64,000 bases of DNA, taken from Methylovirgula sp963708155 (GTDB lineage Bacteria; Pseudomonadota; Alphaproteobacteria; Rhizobiales; Beijerinckiaceae). The notes below the pieces were generated by a model. It was not told the DNA's origin. It worked only from the letters and a program-made list of their open reading frames with translations, and ran no database searches. Below, piece by piece: positions 32,398 through 40,450 of this stretch; the first letter of the stretch is position 1; each line of letters begins with the position of its first letter. The stretch is taken from assembly GCA_963708155.1 (NCBI GenBank), contig OY970183.1, forward strand, positions 496,001-560,000, given 5' to 3'. A program made the translations under genes and the position numbers.

Positions 32398-32839
32398 GAC
32401 GCATCCCTTCTGACACGAGCCTCCTCTACGCCGCGGGCTCAATGAGCAATGAGCTATAAGTAGCGCCAATGAAAACGAGTTTAAGCAATAAACTGAATCA
32501 GAGGTTTAGCGAATGCGGTGAATCAATCTTGAAATAAATTCGATTTTTACTTTGCCGCTCGGCAGGCGGCGGTTTTCTTAACTTTAGAATGTGTTACGCG
32601 GAAACCAAGAATGCGAAACAGCCCGAGAGGAGCGCATGTAATCGCCGCGCCAGAGCTTAACGTTTGCCGGCTCATTTCAGAGCCTGTTAAGCCTGCTTGT
32701 TATGTCGCGCGATGGCACATTCGCGAAAGCGCGAGCCGCGCGGCGCGGACGTTGGAAAGAATGCGATAACGATGAATGCGCGTCGTCGCGAAATCGGGGA
32801 AATTTTCCACGCCGGATTTTCAACGTGCCACGCGGAATT
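32398..32839. other. AT-richer intergenic region upstream of ldtR
   Basis: No gene is seen in these 442 bases. The part nearest ldtR (about 32440-32600) is clearly richer in A and T than the surroundings and contains several TTTA/TTAA tracts, consistent with promoter and regulator sites for ldtR. Nothing further could be assigned. Confidence 0.4.
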
Positions 32840-33304
32840 TCAATCCAGATATTGGGCGCCGGCGCGACCGGCGTTGAACGTCAGAACGAAATAGAACGCG
32901 ATCAGGATCATATCGATCGCCACCCAGACCATCGAGATCGAATTCTTGATCGCTATGGCGATGAAGATTTGCGAACTCGCCGCGAACAGCCACAGCGCGC
33001 CGCCCCAGGGCGTCGCGAGCCAGAGGCCGACCGCGGCGACAAGATCGGCGATGGCGAAAAAAATCACCGCCGCGGCCATGGCCGCGGGCAGAGCTTCGAG
33101 CACGGACCTCTGCGGCACCAGAACCAGCGCCCATTCGGCCAGCCCCTGAAAAATCCACAGCCCCGCCAGGACCCGCATGAAGATGACGAGGATCAACCCC
33201 CATTGCATCTCCGCCGCCGCTTCCGCCGGCTTGCCCCCGAGCTTGATCGCCGCGCCGGGTTCGGCGGCGCGTTCCTCGCGCTCCCGGCGCGCAAAAAACT
33301 TCAT
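32840..33304 (-). CDS. DUF6163-like inner-membrane protein
   Basis: 154 residues with four predicted membrane helices (LILVIFMRVLAGLWIFQGLA, AAMAAAVIFFAIADLVAAVG, GGALWLFAASSQIFIAIAI and VWVAIDMILIAFYFVLTF) and a charged cytosolic N-terminus. Resembles the small DUF6163 family often found beside ldtR in Rhizobiales; function unknown. Its ATG overlaps the stop of the upstream hydrolase gene (33301-33304). Confidence 0.75.
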   Translation of the reverse strand: MKFFARREREERAAEPGAAIKLGGKPAEAAAEMQWGLILVIFMRVLAGLWIFQGLAEWALVLVPQRSVLEALPAAMAAAVIFFAIADLVAAVGLWLATPWGGALWLFAASSQIFIAIAIKNSISMVWVAIDMILIAFYFVLTFNAGRAGAQYLD

Positions 33305-34362
33305 GCCGCACCTGCAGGAAGCATCAGATCCTCATCACCCGGAGACGCGAAATAAGCGTCGAGATACGCTTCGCTCACGTCTTCGATCAACGGTGGCTGC
33401 CAGGATGGCGTGTCGCCCTTATCGACCAGAGTCACGCGGACTCCCTCGTAGAAATCATGACTGCGCAAAATCTTGGCAGCAATACGGAATTCGACGTTCA
33501 AGGCGGCGGCAAAGCCGAGATCGGGCCCGATTTGCATCTGCCGCAGCGCCACCGCGACGCTCGACGGCGAACGCGCGCGCAGGATCGCCAGGGCATCTTC
33601 GGCGAAACCGGAGCCCCGATGCGCGAAATCAGCAAGCGCGGTGAAAATTCGCTTCGGATTGGAAAAAGCGAAAGCCCGCGAGATCACCTCGCGCTCTTTC
33701 AGCAGGTCAGATGGCGGCGGCGCGGCGCTCTCGGCCGCAATCGCCAGGCCAGCCTCCTTTCCCGCAGCGAATTGCTCGATCAGCGCATCGAAGCGGGCTG
33801 ATGGCACATGCGCCGTCGCAAGGCCCAACGCCAGAACATCGCCGAGATCGATGCGCCCGGCGCTCATCGCGAGATAGGCGCCGATCCGGTGCGGCAGACG
33901 CGACAGGAAATAGGTCGCGCCGACATCCGGGAAAAAGCCGATCGCCGTTTCCGGCATCGCGAATGTGATGCTGTCACCGGCGACACGATGCGCGCCATTG
34001 ACCGAAATGCCCGCGCCGCCGCCCATCACAATACCGTCGAGCAGCGCGACGTAGGGCTTTGGATAGGTCTTGATACGATAGCAGTTGCGATATTCGTCGC
34101 GCAGGAAATCGAGCTGTTCGTCGTAGCGCGCGGCCTTGCCCAGCTCATACACGCGCCGGATGTCGGCGCCGGCGCAGAAGGCCCGCGCGCTGGAGCTGCG
34201 CACCGCCACGGTGCGGATCGCCGGATCTTGCGCAAATTCATCGAGCGCCAGGCCCATCGCCGTGACCATATCGCGCGTCAGCGCGTTGAGCGCACGCGGC
34301 CGCTCGAGCGTGATGAGGCCGCAATGGCCGATCCTGGCGCTGGTGATCTCGATATCGCTCAT
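33301..34362 (-). CDS. Enoyl-CoA hydratase/isomerase family, 3-hydroxyisobutyryl-CoA hydrolase type
   Basis: 353 residues of crotonase fold. The oxyanion-hole motif VALLDGIVMGGGAGISV and the stretch MPETAIGFFPDVGATYFLSR, with the C-terminal extension SPSSVAVALRQMQIG and VRVTLVDKGDTPSWQPP, are characteristic of 3-hydroxyisobutyryl-CoA hydrolases (valine catabolism) rather than simple enoyl-CoA hydratases. It overlaps the DUF6163 gene by four bases. A plain enoyl-CoA hydratase role cannot be ruled out from sequence alone. Confidence 0.82.
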   Translation of the reverse strand: MSDIEITSARIGHCGLITLERPRALNALTRDMVTAMGLALDEFAQDPAIRTVAVRSSSARAFCAGADIRRVYELGKAARYDEQLDFLRDEYRNCYRIKTYPKPYVALLDGIVMGGGAGISVNGAHRVAGDSITFAMPETAIGFFPDVGATYFLSRLPHRIGAYLAMSAGRIDLGDVLALGLATAHVPSARFDALIEQFAAGKEAGLAIAAESAAPPPSDLLKEREVISRAFAFSNPKRIFTALADFAHRGSGFAEDALAILRARSPSSVAVALRQMQIGPDLGFAAALNVEFRIAAKILRSHDFYEGVRVTLVDKGDTPSWQPPLIEDVSEAYLDAYFASPGDEDLMLPAGAA

Positions 34363-34455
34363 GCTGCCCGATTAACCGCGCCTGCAGGGCGGCGTCAATG
34401 CGCTCGCCTCGCAAAGCTGGGCTATGCTAGGAAGGGGAAGCAAATTTCCGCTCCG

Positions 34456-34529
34456 CGTCATTGCGAGGAGCGGAGCGACGAAGCAATCCAGCCTTTGCCC
34501 TGGATTGCTTCGCTTTGCTCGCAATGACG
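34456..34529. repeat. Palindromic repeat, copy B
   Basis: A 74-base palindrome: CGTCATTGCGAG at the left end is inverted as CTCGCAATGACG at the right, and GAAGCAATCCAG is inverted as CTGGATTGCTTC around a short centre. The same unit occurs at 58001-58075 and, degenerate, at 6635-6672. It lies between divergent genes (hydrolase and hemB), 50 bases before the hemB start. Confidence 0.9.
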
Positions 34530-34578
34530 GCTGAGGAAATGAAACGTCAACCTCAGAACAACGATCGAGGAGCCGCTG

Positions 34579-35616
34579 ATGTCCGCGCCGCCGCGCCCGA
34601 AGCCCGAAACCAATGCCCTCGCGAGCCGGCTCGATCTGCCGGTGCGGCTGCGGCGCAACCGCAAGGCGGAATGGTCGCGCCGGCTGGTGCGCGAACATGA
34701 GCTGACGATTAACGATCTTATCTGGCCGATCTTCATCATCGAGGGCGATAACCGGACGCAAGCCGTCGGCTCGCTGCCCGGTGTCGAACGCTTTTCGATC
34801 GATGTCGCGGTGCGCGAGGCCGAGGCCGCCGCCAAACTCGGCATTCCGGCACTCGCACTTTTCCCCAACACCGACCCGGCGCTGCGCGATCCCGAAGGCC
34901 ACGAGGCCCTCAACGAGGATAACCTCGTTTGCCGTGCGACGCGGGCGATCAAGCGCGCGGTGCCGGAGATTGGCATCATCACCGACGTGGCGCTCGATCC
35001 TTACACGAGCCATGGCCATGACGGCATCCTGCGCGGCAATGAGATCGTCAACGATGAAACCGTCGCGGTGCTCGTCGCGCAGGCCCTGAACCAAGCTGAG
35101 GCGGGCGCCGACATCATCGCCCCCTCCGACATGATGGACGGGCGCATCGGCGCCATCCGCGCCGGGCTCGACGCGCATGGCTTCGAGAATGTGCAGATCA
35201 TGTCCTATGCGGCGAAATATGCCTCCGCCTTTTACGGGCCGTTCCGCGAAGCGGTCGGCACCAACGTGACGCTGGCAGGCGACAAGCGCAGCTATCAGAT
35301 GGACCCGGCCAATTCCGACGAGGCGCTGCGCGAGGTCGCGATCGATCTCGAGGAAGGCGCGGATTTGCTGATCGTCAAGCCCGGCCTGCCCTATCTCGAC
35401 GTGCTGGCGCGGGTGAAGGAGCATTTCGGCGTCCCGACCTTCGCCTACCAGGTCTCGGGGGAATACGCGATGATCATGGCCGCGGCCGCCAATGGCTGGC
35501 TCGATGGCGAACGGGCGATTCTGGAAAGCCTCATCGCCTTCAAACGCGCCGGCGCCGACGGCGTGCTCACCTATTTCGCGCCGCGGGTCGCCAAGATACT
35601 GCGGGAAATGCGATAA
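34579..35616 (+). CDS. hemB: Delta-aminolevulinic acid dehydratase (porphobilinogen synthase)
   Basis: Condenses two 5-aminolevulinates to porphobilinogen in haem, cobalamin and chlorophyll synthesis. 345 residues. Active-site lysines lie in IMSYAAKYASAFYGPF and DLLIVKPGLPYLDV. The metal-site segment TDVALDPYTSHGHDG has Asp where zinc enzymes have cysteines, which marks a Mg2+-type enzyme. ATG 34579 lies 9 bases after GAGG. A partial copy of its 3' end is found at 36769-36857. Confidence 0.95.
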   Translation: MSAPPRPKPETNALASRLDLPVRLRRNRKAEWSRRLVREHELTINDLIWPIFIIEGDNRTQAVGSLPGVERFSIDVAVREAEAAAKLGIPALALFPNTDPALRDPEGHEALNEDNLVCRATRAIKRAVPEIGIITDVALDPYTSHGHDGILRGNEIVNDETVAVLVAQALNQAEAGADIIAPSDMMDGRIGAIRAGLDAHGFENVQIMSYAAKYASAFYGPFREAVGTNVTLAGDKRSYQMDPANSDEALREVAIDLEEGADLLIVKPGLPYLDVLARVKEHFGVPTFAYQVSGEYAMIMAAAANGWLDGERAILESLIAFKRAGADGVLTYFAPRVAKILREMR

Positions 35617-35676
35617 GGTCAGTTTGCGCATGCCTCGGTCATCATTCGTTATTCTCTTCAAGGAAGAGCCGCCAAA

Positions 35677-36333
35677 ATGCTGACGCTGCCCGAAAACCTG
35701 CTTCTCCTGATGTCCGACGACAATCATGGGCGAAGCGCCGGGATCTCCCCGGAAGCTCTTTCGGCCGGCTTCGTCGCGGCGGCGTTAATGGAACTGGCGA
35801 TCCGAAACCGCATCGACAGCGATCTCGAAAGCGTCTGGGTGACGGACAATTCGCCGACCGGGGACGCCAGCATCGACGAAGTCCTGGCGCAATTGTCCGC
35901 CGGCAAGTTTTCTCTCGAAGCCTCCGAACTGATTGAGCGCATGACGTCGTTCGGCCAGACAATTCGCCACGCGGCGCTGGCGCGCCTTCAGGACCGGGAC
36001 ATAGTGAAAGTAAAGAAAGGGCTGCTTTCTCTCATCACCGGACATGAGAACTATTTCATCGTAGATCAGCGCCCTGGCGACGAGCTCACCGCCAGACTTC
36101 GCAAAATCTTGCTCAGCGATGAGTTTCCGAGCCCGCGCGAAATATGCCTTTTATCCCTGACAAACACATTGGGACTGACCAGCCACATCGTCCCGAACGC
36201 CGACCGGACACAAATCGAATCCCGGCTCGCGACGCTGGCCAAAATGGACCTGATCGGACAAGGCATCAACGGATGTTTGGATTCGATGTTCCAGAAGCTC
36301 GCCGCCGTTTATCAGAGTTTCCCACGTTGCTGA
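35677..36333 (+). CDS. GPP34-like (Golgi phosphoprotein 3 fold) protein
   Basis: 218 residues opening with LTLPENLLLLMSDDNHGRS, followed by SPEALSAGFVAAALMELAIR and VWVTDNSPTGD, then a helical C-terminal half (REICLLSLTNTLGLTSHIV). This is the layout of GPP34-domain proteins, which in eukaryotes bind phosphoinositides at the Golgi; the bacterial members are uncharacterised. It is followed at once by a STAS gene on the same strand, and both lie between hemB and a broken hemB 3' copy. Base composition is slightly lower in GC than that of its neighbours. Confidence 0.65.
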   Translation: MLTLPENLLLLMSDDNHGRSAGISPEALSAGFVAAALMELAIRNRIDSDLESVWVTDNSPTGDASIDEVLAQLSAGKFSLEASELIERMTSFGQTIRHAALARLQDRDIVKVKKGLLSLITGHENYFIVDQRPGDELTARLRKILLSDEFPSPREICLLSLTNTLGLTSHIVPNADRTQIESRLATLAKMDLIGQGINGCLDSMFQKLAAVYQSFPRC

Positions 36334-36411
36334 TGAGCGAGCGCGCGAAAAATCCGAACTCGTGCTAAGCTTTTTGCCCACGTCTCAGGACGCATTTGAA
36401 GGCGATCGGAA

Positions 36412-36762
36412 ATGAGTGTTCCATTTGAATCGCACCACGAAGTTCGCGACGACATCCTGGTTCTCGCACCCAAGGGGCGCATGGACGCCAATACGGCAAA
36501 ATCCTTCGAAGAGCAGTCGACCTCGCTGCTCGACAATGGACCGGTTAGGGTCGTCGTCGATTTATCGGACATTGATTACATCAGCTCGGCGGGATTGCGT
36601 GCGCTCCTTTACCTCGCGCAGCACCTCAAGTCTGCTGGCGGCAAACTGACACTCTGCGGCGCCGGCGCGAAAGTGAGCGACATAATCCGCATATGTGGCT
36701 TTGATTCCGTGTTCGGCCTTCACGCGAGTTTTGAGGACGCAAAAGCCGCGCTCCAAGGTTGA
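36412..36762 (+). CDS. STAS-domain protein (anti-sigma factor antagonist type)
   Basis: 116 residues: a single STAS domain with ILVLAPKGRMDANTAKSFEE, the phosphorylatable-serine motif VVDLSDIDYISSAGLRALL and LTLCGAGAKVSDIIRICGF. Such proteins sequester anti-sigma factors when unphosphorylated. No partner kinase or sigma factor is nearby; the immediate neighbour is the GPP34-like gene 80 bases upstream, and a link between them is only positional. Confidence 0.88.
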   Translation: MSVPFESHHEVRDDILVLAPKGRMDANTAKSFEEQSTSLLDNGPVRVVVDLSDIDYISSAGLRALLYLAQHLKSAGGKLTLCGAGAKVSDIIRICGFDSVFGLHASFEDAKAALQG

Positions 36763-36768
36763 ACGATA

Positions 36769-36857
36769 GCCTCATCGCCTTAAGCGCGCTGGCGCCAATG
36801 GCGTGCTGATCTATTTCGCGCCGCGCGACGCACTTGCGGAAAAGCGCCGCCTAGGTC
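36769..36857 (+). pseudogene. Relic of a hemB 3' end
   Basis: About 90 bases match the end of hemB (35528-35622) at roughly four bases in five, from CCTCATCGCCTT through CTATTTCGCGCCGCG to AGGTCAG. In the matching frame it reads GANGVLIYFAPRDALAE against GADGVLTYFAPRVAKIL in hemB. It lies just after the STAS gene and has no start of its own, so it is a remnant. The rest of the interval to 37120 shows no gene. Confidence 0.75.
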
Positions 36858-37120
36858 AGCTGGAACGCGACAGTCTCCCCACTCTCATGCGAGAGATCAA
36901 GGCGCCCGAAGGGTCGGCGCTTCCGGTTTTCCGCGTTTCTGCATCATCCGCTCGCGAATTCTCGCGAATTCCACCGGCGAAGAGCCCAAAGCTTGGCAAG
37001 GCCAGCGTTCACGCGCGCGAGAGCCATCAAAGGGTCGAGGAACCAGTGCCGCGTCGCAGCGTTCCAGACCGGCTTGTGCAGCGAAGAGCGCAGCAGTCAA
37101 GCCAGAAGGGAGACAACAGA

Positions 37121-37462
37121 ATGGCTTTGAAAACGACACTCGGCCTTCTCGGCGCGGCGGCGAGCGCACTGACCGCCTTCGCTATGGGGAACGCTCAAGC
37201 GGCGACGCCGGCCGAACTAAACGACACCATGCAGGCGAGCAGCTACACCGACCTCCTCGAACCGGTGCCGAACGCCGTGGCGATGCTGAGGGCGGACGAT
37301 CTCACGCGGGCGGATGATCGATCAACCGACGGGGATGCCACCGTGCAGCTCGCGCAGTATCATCACCATCACCACCATCATCATCACCATCACCACCATC
37401 ATCATTGGTGGCATCACCATTGGTATCATCATCACTGGTACCACCATCATCACTATTATTGA
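37121..37462 (+). CDS. Exported histidine-rich protein
   Basis: 113 residues. Signal peptide MALKTTLGLLGAAASALTAF with a likely cleavage after NAQA, a short acidic middle, then a C-terminus made almost wholly of His, Trp and Tyr: 15 consecutive His, then His3-4 blocks separated by WW or WY, about 25 His in all, ending YY. The ATG at 37121 follows AAGGGAGA; a longer reading from 36803 runs through the hemB relic and is rejected. His tracts of this kind usually bind Ni, Zn or Cu; a periplasmic metal-buffering role is inference. A perfect hairpin follows. Confidence 0.85.
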   Translation: MALKTTLGLLGAAASALTAFAMGNAQAATPAELNDTMQASSYTDLLEPVPNAVAMLRADDLTRADDRSTDGDATVQLAQYHHHHHHHHHHHHHHHWWHHHWYHHHWYHHHHYY

Positions 37463-37470
37463 GCCGAGGA

Positions 37471-37494
37471 TGGCGTGCCGAAAACGGCACGCCA
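37471..37494. terminator. Perfect hairpin between convergent genes
   Basis: TGGCGTGCCG (37471-37480), loop AAAA, CGGCACGCCA (37485-37494): a 10-bp perfect stem 8 bases after the stop of the His-rich gene and 20 bases before the end of the convergent gene. It has no long T-run, but its position suggests a two-way transcript end. Confidence 0.7.
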
Positions 37495-37516
37495 TTCCCA
37501 AATCTGAAGGCGAGAT

Positions 37517-38266
37517 CTAGGGCGTCGGTGTGCGGCGGCTTTTGGACTTAGCCGCGCCGAGGATCAGGCGATAGGTGCCATCGAAGGCCGTATTCGTTGC
37601 CGAGACCCATTTCGTCTCAGCGGACAGTGTATCGCGGCTTTTATAGATGCGCCGGGATTGCACTTCGCGCTCCGCCGCTTCTTCCTCGCTCATCGGTTCA
37701 AGCGTCAGTTTGCATTCCTCGGGGATGACGAGCGCTTGTGCGAAGGGCTCGCCGCCGCGGAAGATATGTGTCTGTCCCTCTATCGGCGATTTGAAGACGA
37801 GAAAGAACGTCATTGGCCACCAGTTGCGGATAAGTGCCGGCACCGCGACAGGAACCGTACCGGAGGTGTCCGTGTAAAAGCGGGGATGCGGTTCAAACCG
37901 CACCGCGAAACCTGGGCCGACCTTCAGATCGAGCATCAATTGATAGGTGTAATAAAGGCCGCCAAAATTCCTGAAAGGCGGCCAGAGGATATCCGGCTGC
38001 GGCGGCGCTCCGAGATCGCCCTCGAAAATCGGCTCTCCCCCGCGCATGGTGACTCGGAGCTCATGGTCGTGGGGATAGAAAATTTCAATTCCATACTGCG
38101 CCCCCTCAGTGAAGGGCAGACAGTGCCAAGCGTATTCCTGAGACCCGTTCTCGCGTGGCTCTCTCTTGCCACCCCACCCCGGAACCTCAAGCCGTGTCTG
38201 CCGCGGACGAAGCCGCGGATCAATCAGGCGATATTTGACCTTCTGCATGGAAATCGATCCGTTCAA
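37517..38266 (-). CDS. Uncharacterised protein, DUF6065-like
   Basis: 249 residues (231 if ATG 38248, MQKVKYRLIDPR, is used). No signal peptide or membrane segment. Segments EYAWHCLPFTEGAQYGIEIF, NWWPMTFFLVFKSPIEG and RGGEPFAQALVIPEE resemble the pattern I associate with DUF6065 proteins; this is recollection of pattern, not a search result. The C-terminus is basic. No partner gene is obvious, and the function is unknown. Confidence 0.65.
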   Translation of the reverse strand: MNGSISMQKVKYRLIDPRLRPRQTRLEVPGWGGKREPRENGSQEYAWHCLPFTEGAQYGIEIFYPHDHELRVTMRGGEPIFEGDLGAPPQPDILWPPFRNFGGLYYTYQLMLDLKVGPGFAVRFEPHPRFYTDTSGTVPVAVPALIRNWWPMTFFLVFKSPIEGQTHIFRGGEPFAQALVIPEECKLTLEPMSEEEAAEREVQSRRIYKSRDTLSAETKWVSATNTAFDGTYRLILGAAKSKSRRTPTP

Positions 38267-38405
38267 CGGTTTGCGGACGCCGCAGGGCGTCTACCGAGAA
38301 CGTCGCAGCAAGACCGATGTTCCAATCAGGCCGTAGCTGACGATCGGCCGCCGGCTTCGTGCTTCGAGCGACACCGAGCTATGTCCGTCGCAACTCGTTC
38401 GTGCT

Positions 38406-38948
38406 TCACACCACATCGAAATCGACCGGCGTGGGATCGCTGACGCCTTTGTAGGTGAAGTGCCACCATTCGTTCGGCAGATTCTCGAAGCCGTGCTTCA
38501 CCATCAAGGCCACCAGCCGGTCGCGACTTTGCCGCGCCGCGCCGGTGATGCGCATATCGGCCGTGTTCGATTTTTCGTCGAAGAGATCGAATGGCGTGCC
38601 GAAATCGAGCCCCTCGAAGGCGAGATCGACGGCGAGCCCCGTCGTATGCGTCGACTGCCGGGCGATATAGCCAAGGTCGAACAAGTCCTTCTTGTCGAGA
38701 TGCGGATAATAATCGGCCTTCATCTTCTGGTCGGCGGGATCTTGCGACCAGGCGAGGAAGGCCGCGGTTGCCGCGGGCGGCCGGTAGCAATCGTAGACGA
38801 CGAGGCGTAGGCCTTCCGCAGCGGCCTCCTCATGGGCGGCCTTGAGCGCGACGGCGGCCTCCCGGCGCAGCCAGCAGCAGGGCGCGCGATAGCCCGGCAC
38901 CGGCCGGCCAAGAAAATTCTCCGCCCCGGCATAGCGCATGTCCTGCAC
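38406..38948 (-). CDS. D-alanyl-D-alanine dipeptidase, VanX/DdpX type (start uncertain)
   Basis: Zinc dipeptidase of family M15D. Motifs: VVYDCYRPPAATAAF, the metal-binding STHTTGLAVDLAFEG and the catalytic/metal segment NEWWHFTYKGV. The given start is a GTG (38948); it truncates the family's usual N-terminus, because KQPPAGYVRLADIAPGI is readable in the same frame further upstream up to a TGA. An ATG at 39036 (MNIQNRFGP) joins that stretch if one base at about 39013 is surplus, like the other shifts in this window. Function in cell-wall dipeptide recycling is inferred. Confidence 0.82.
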   Translation of the reverse strand: MQDMRYAGAENFLGRPVPGYRAPCCWLRREAAVALKAAHEEAAAEGLRLVVYDCYRPPAATAAFLAWSQDPADQKMKADYYPHLDKKDLFDLGYIARQSTHTTGLAVDLAFEGLDFGTPFDLFDEKSNTADMRITGAARQSRDRLVALMVKHGFENLPNEWWHFTYKGVSDPTPVDFDVV

Positions 38949-39151
38949 GATCCCCGGCGCGATATCGGCGAGGCGGACATAACCGGCTGGCGGCTGTTTC
39001 GTGCAGAGGTGGGCCGAATCTGTTCTGAATGTTCATGAATCACCCGGGCCTGTGCGGCCGGAATCGCCGCCGCGGCTCTTGTCTTGCCATGCAACGGGGG
39101 CCACATTCTGGCGGCAACCCTGCCGCAGCCGAATTGAAGGTGGAGCAAGCC

Positions 39152-39619
39152 ATGAGCCAGACCGGCCAGTTCCAGAGCGTTTCACAGCCGATCTTCCGCA
39201 GCCTCGCCCTGCCGCGGGAAGCCCTTGCTGGCGTGCGGACCCGGCGTATTCTGGCACTCGCCATCGATTTTGCCGTCGTCTCGGTCCTCGCCTCCGTCCT
39301 TTGGCTGGCGCTGCTGGTCGCGACGCTCGGCCTGTCGCTGGTCGTCCTGCCGCCGCTGTTTCCGCTGGTCGCCTTTTTCTATAATGGCCTGACCGTCTCC
39401 GGCCGGCACATGGCGACGCCCGGCATGCGCCTGATGGATATCGAAATCCGCACCGTCGACGGTACGCGCGTCCCCTTTCTCTATGCAGCTGTCCACGCCG
39501 TGCTCTTCTATGTGAGCTGGATGTTCCCGCCGATCCTGCTCGTCTCGCTGTTGGCCGAAGACAAGCGTTGCCTGCATGACATGCTGGCCGGCGTGGTGGT
39601 CACGCGCCGGGTTCCGTAA
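39152..39619 (+). CDS. RDD-family membrane protein
   Basis: 155 residues from ATG 39152 (MSQTGQFQSVSQPIF), preceded by GGTGGAG. Three membrane helices (FAVVSVLASVLWLALLVATL, LVVLPPLFPLVAFFYNGLTV and LYAAVHAVLFYVSWMFPPIL) and the RDD signature RRILALAIDFAVV; also the family's TPGMRLMDIEI and DKRCLHDMLAGVVVTRR. Function unknown; some RDD proteins have been implicated in ion transport. It precedes bpt on the same strand. Confidence 0.86.
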   Translation: MSQTGQFQSVSQPIFRSLALPREALAGVRTRRILALAIDFAVVSVLASVLWLALLVATLGLSLVVLPPLFPLVAFFYNGLTVSGRHMATPGMRLMDIEIRTVDGTRVPFLYAAVHAVLFYVSWMFPPILLVSLLAEDKRCLHDMLAGVVVTRRVP

Positions 39620-39673
39620 CCTTTCGTGATGATTTTTCTAGGCGCGCGGCACAGGACGCGCTAGCGTTGTCAT

Positions 39674-40450
39674 ATGCGGGCTGCTTCGGCCCGCGCCGCA
39701 GAAAGTCCCAACGAGGCAGGCTTGACGCGAGAACTGCGCGACGCGCCGCAATTTTATCTGACTTCGCCTTCGCCCTGCCCCTATCTGCCGCAGCGCGAAG
39801 AGCGGAAAGTCTTCACCCATCTTGTCGGACGCCGTGCCACGGCGCTGAACGATACGCTGACGCAATCCGGCTTCCGCCGATCGCAGACCATCGCTTATCG
39901 GCCCGCCTGCGAGAATTGCCGGGCCTGCGTCTCCGTGCGCGTCAAGGTCGAGGAATTCACGCCGTCGCGCAATCTGCGCCGCGTCCTCAGCGCCAATACC
40001 GATCTCCTCGCCTCCGTCGTGCGCACCGAGCCGACGAGCGAGCAATACTCGCTGTTTCGCGGCTATCTCGACGCCCGCCACGGCGACGGCGGCATGGCCG
40101 ACATGACCGTGCTCGATTATTCCATGATGATCGAGGACAGCCATGTGGAAAGCCGGCTCATCGAATACCGGCTTTCAAACCCGGCCGAGAACAATCCGCT
40201 CATCGGCGTGTGCCTCACCGACTTCCTCGCAGACGGCCTGTCGATGGTCTATTCGTTCTATGAGCCGGATGAGGAAAAGCGCTCGCTCGGCACATACATC
40301 ATTCTCGACCATATCGAGCGCGCCCGCCGGCTCGGCCTGCCGCATGTCTATCTCGGCTACTGGGTCGAGGGCTCGAAGAAGATGGCCTACAAGGCGCGCT
40401 TCCTGCCGCAGGAGCGGCTCGGCATGGATGGCTGGCAGCGGGTCGATTAA
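39674..40450 (+). CDS. bpt: Aspartate/glutamate leucyltransferase (N-end rule)
   Basis: Transfers leucine from Leu-tRNA to N-terminal Asp or Glu, marking proteins for ClpAP. 258 residues. Zinc/active-site cysteines in SPCPYLP and YRPACENCRACVSVRV; C-terminal GNAT-like part with YSFYEPDEEKRSLGTYIILD and YLGYWVEGSKKMAYKARF. It follows the RDD gene and converges on a methyltransferase gene with a 4-base overlap of 3' ends. Confidence 0.93.
   Translation: MRAASARAAESPNEAGLTRELRDAPQFYLTSPSPCPYLPQREERKVFTHLVGRRATALNDTLTQSGFRRSQTIAYRPACENCRACVSVRVKVEEFTPSRNLRRVLSANTDLLASVVRTEPTSEQYSLFRGYLDARHGDGGMADMTVLDYSMMIEDSHVESRLIEYRLSNPAENNPLIGVCLTDFLADGLSMVYSFYEPDEEKRSLGTYIILDHIERARRLGLPHVYLGYWVEGSKKMAYKARFLPQERLGMDGWQRVD

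Noticed and set aside
37360..37456. The CAT/CAC tract as a CRISPR or minisatellite array
   Set aside because: It is an in-frame His-codon run in an expressed-looking exported protein, with no spacer-like units.
36803..37462. A 219-residue version of the His-rich protein
   Set aside because: Its first third runs through the hemB relic, and the signal peptide with a good ribosome-binding site starts at 37121.
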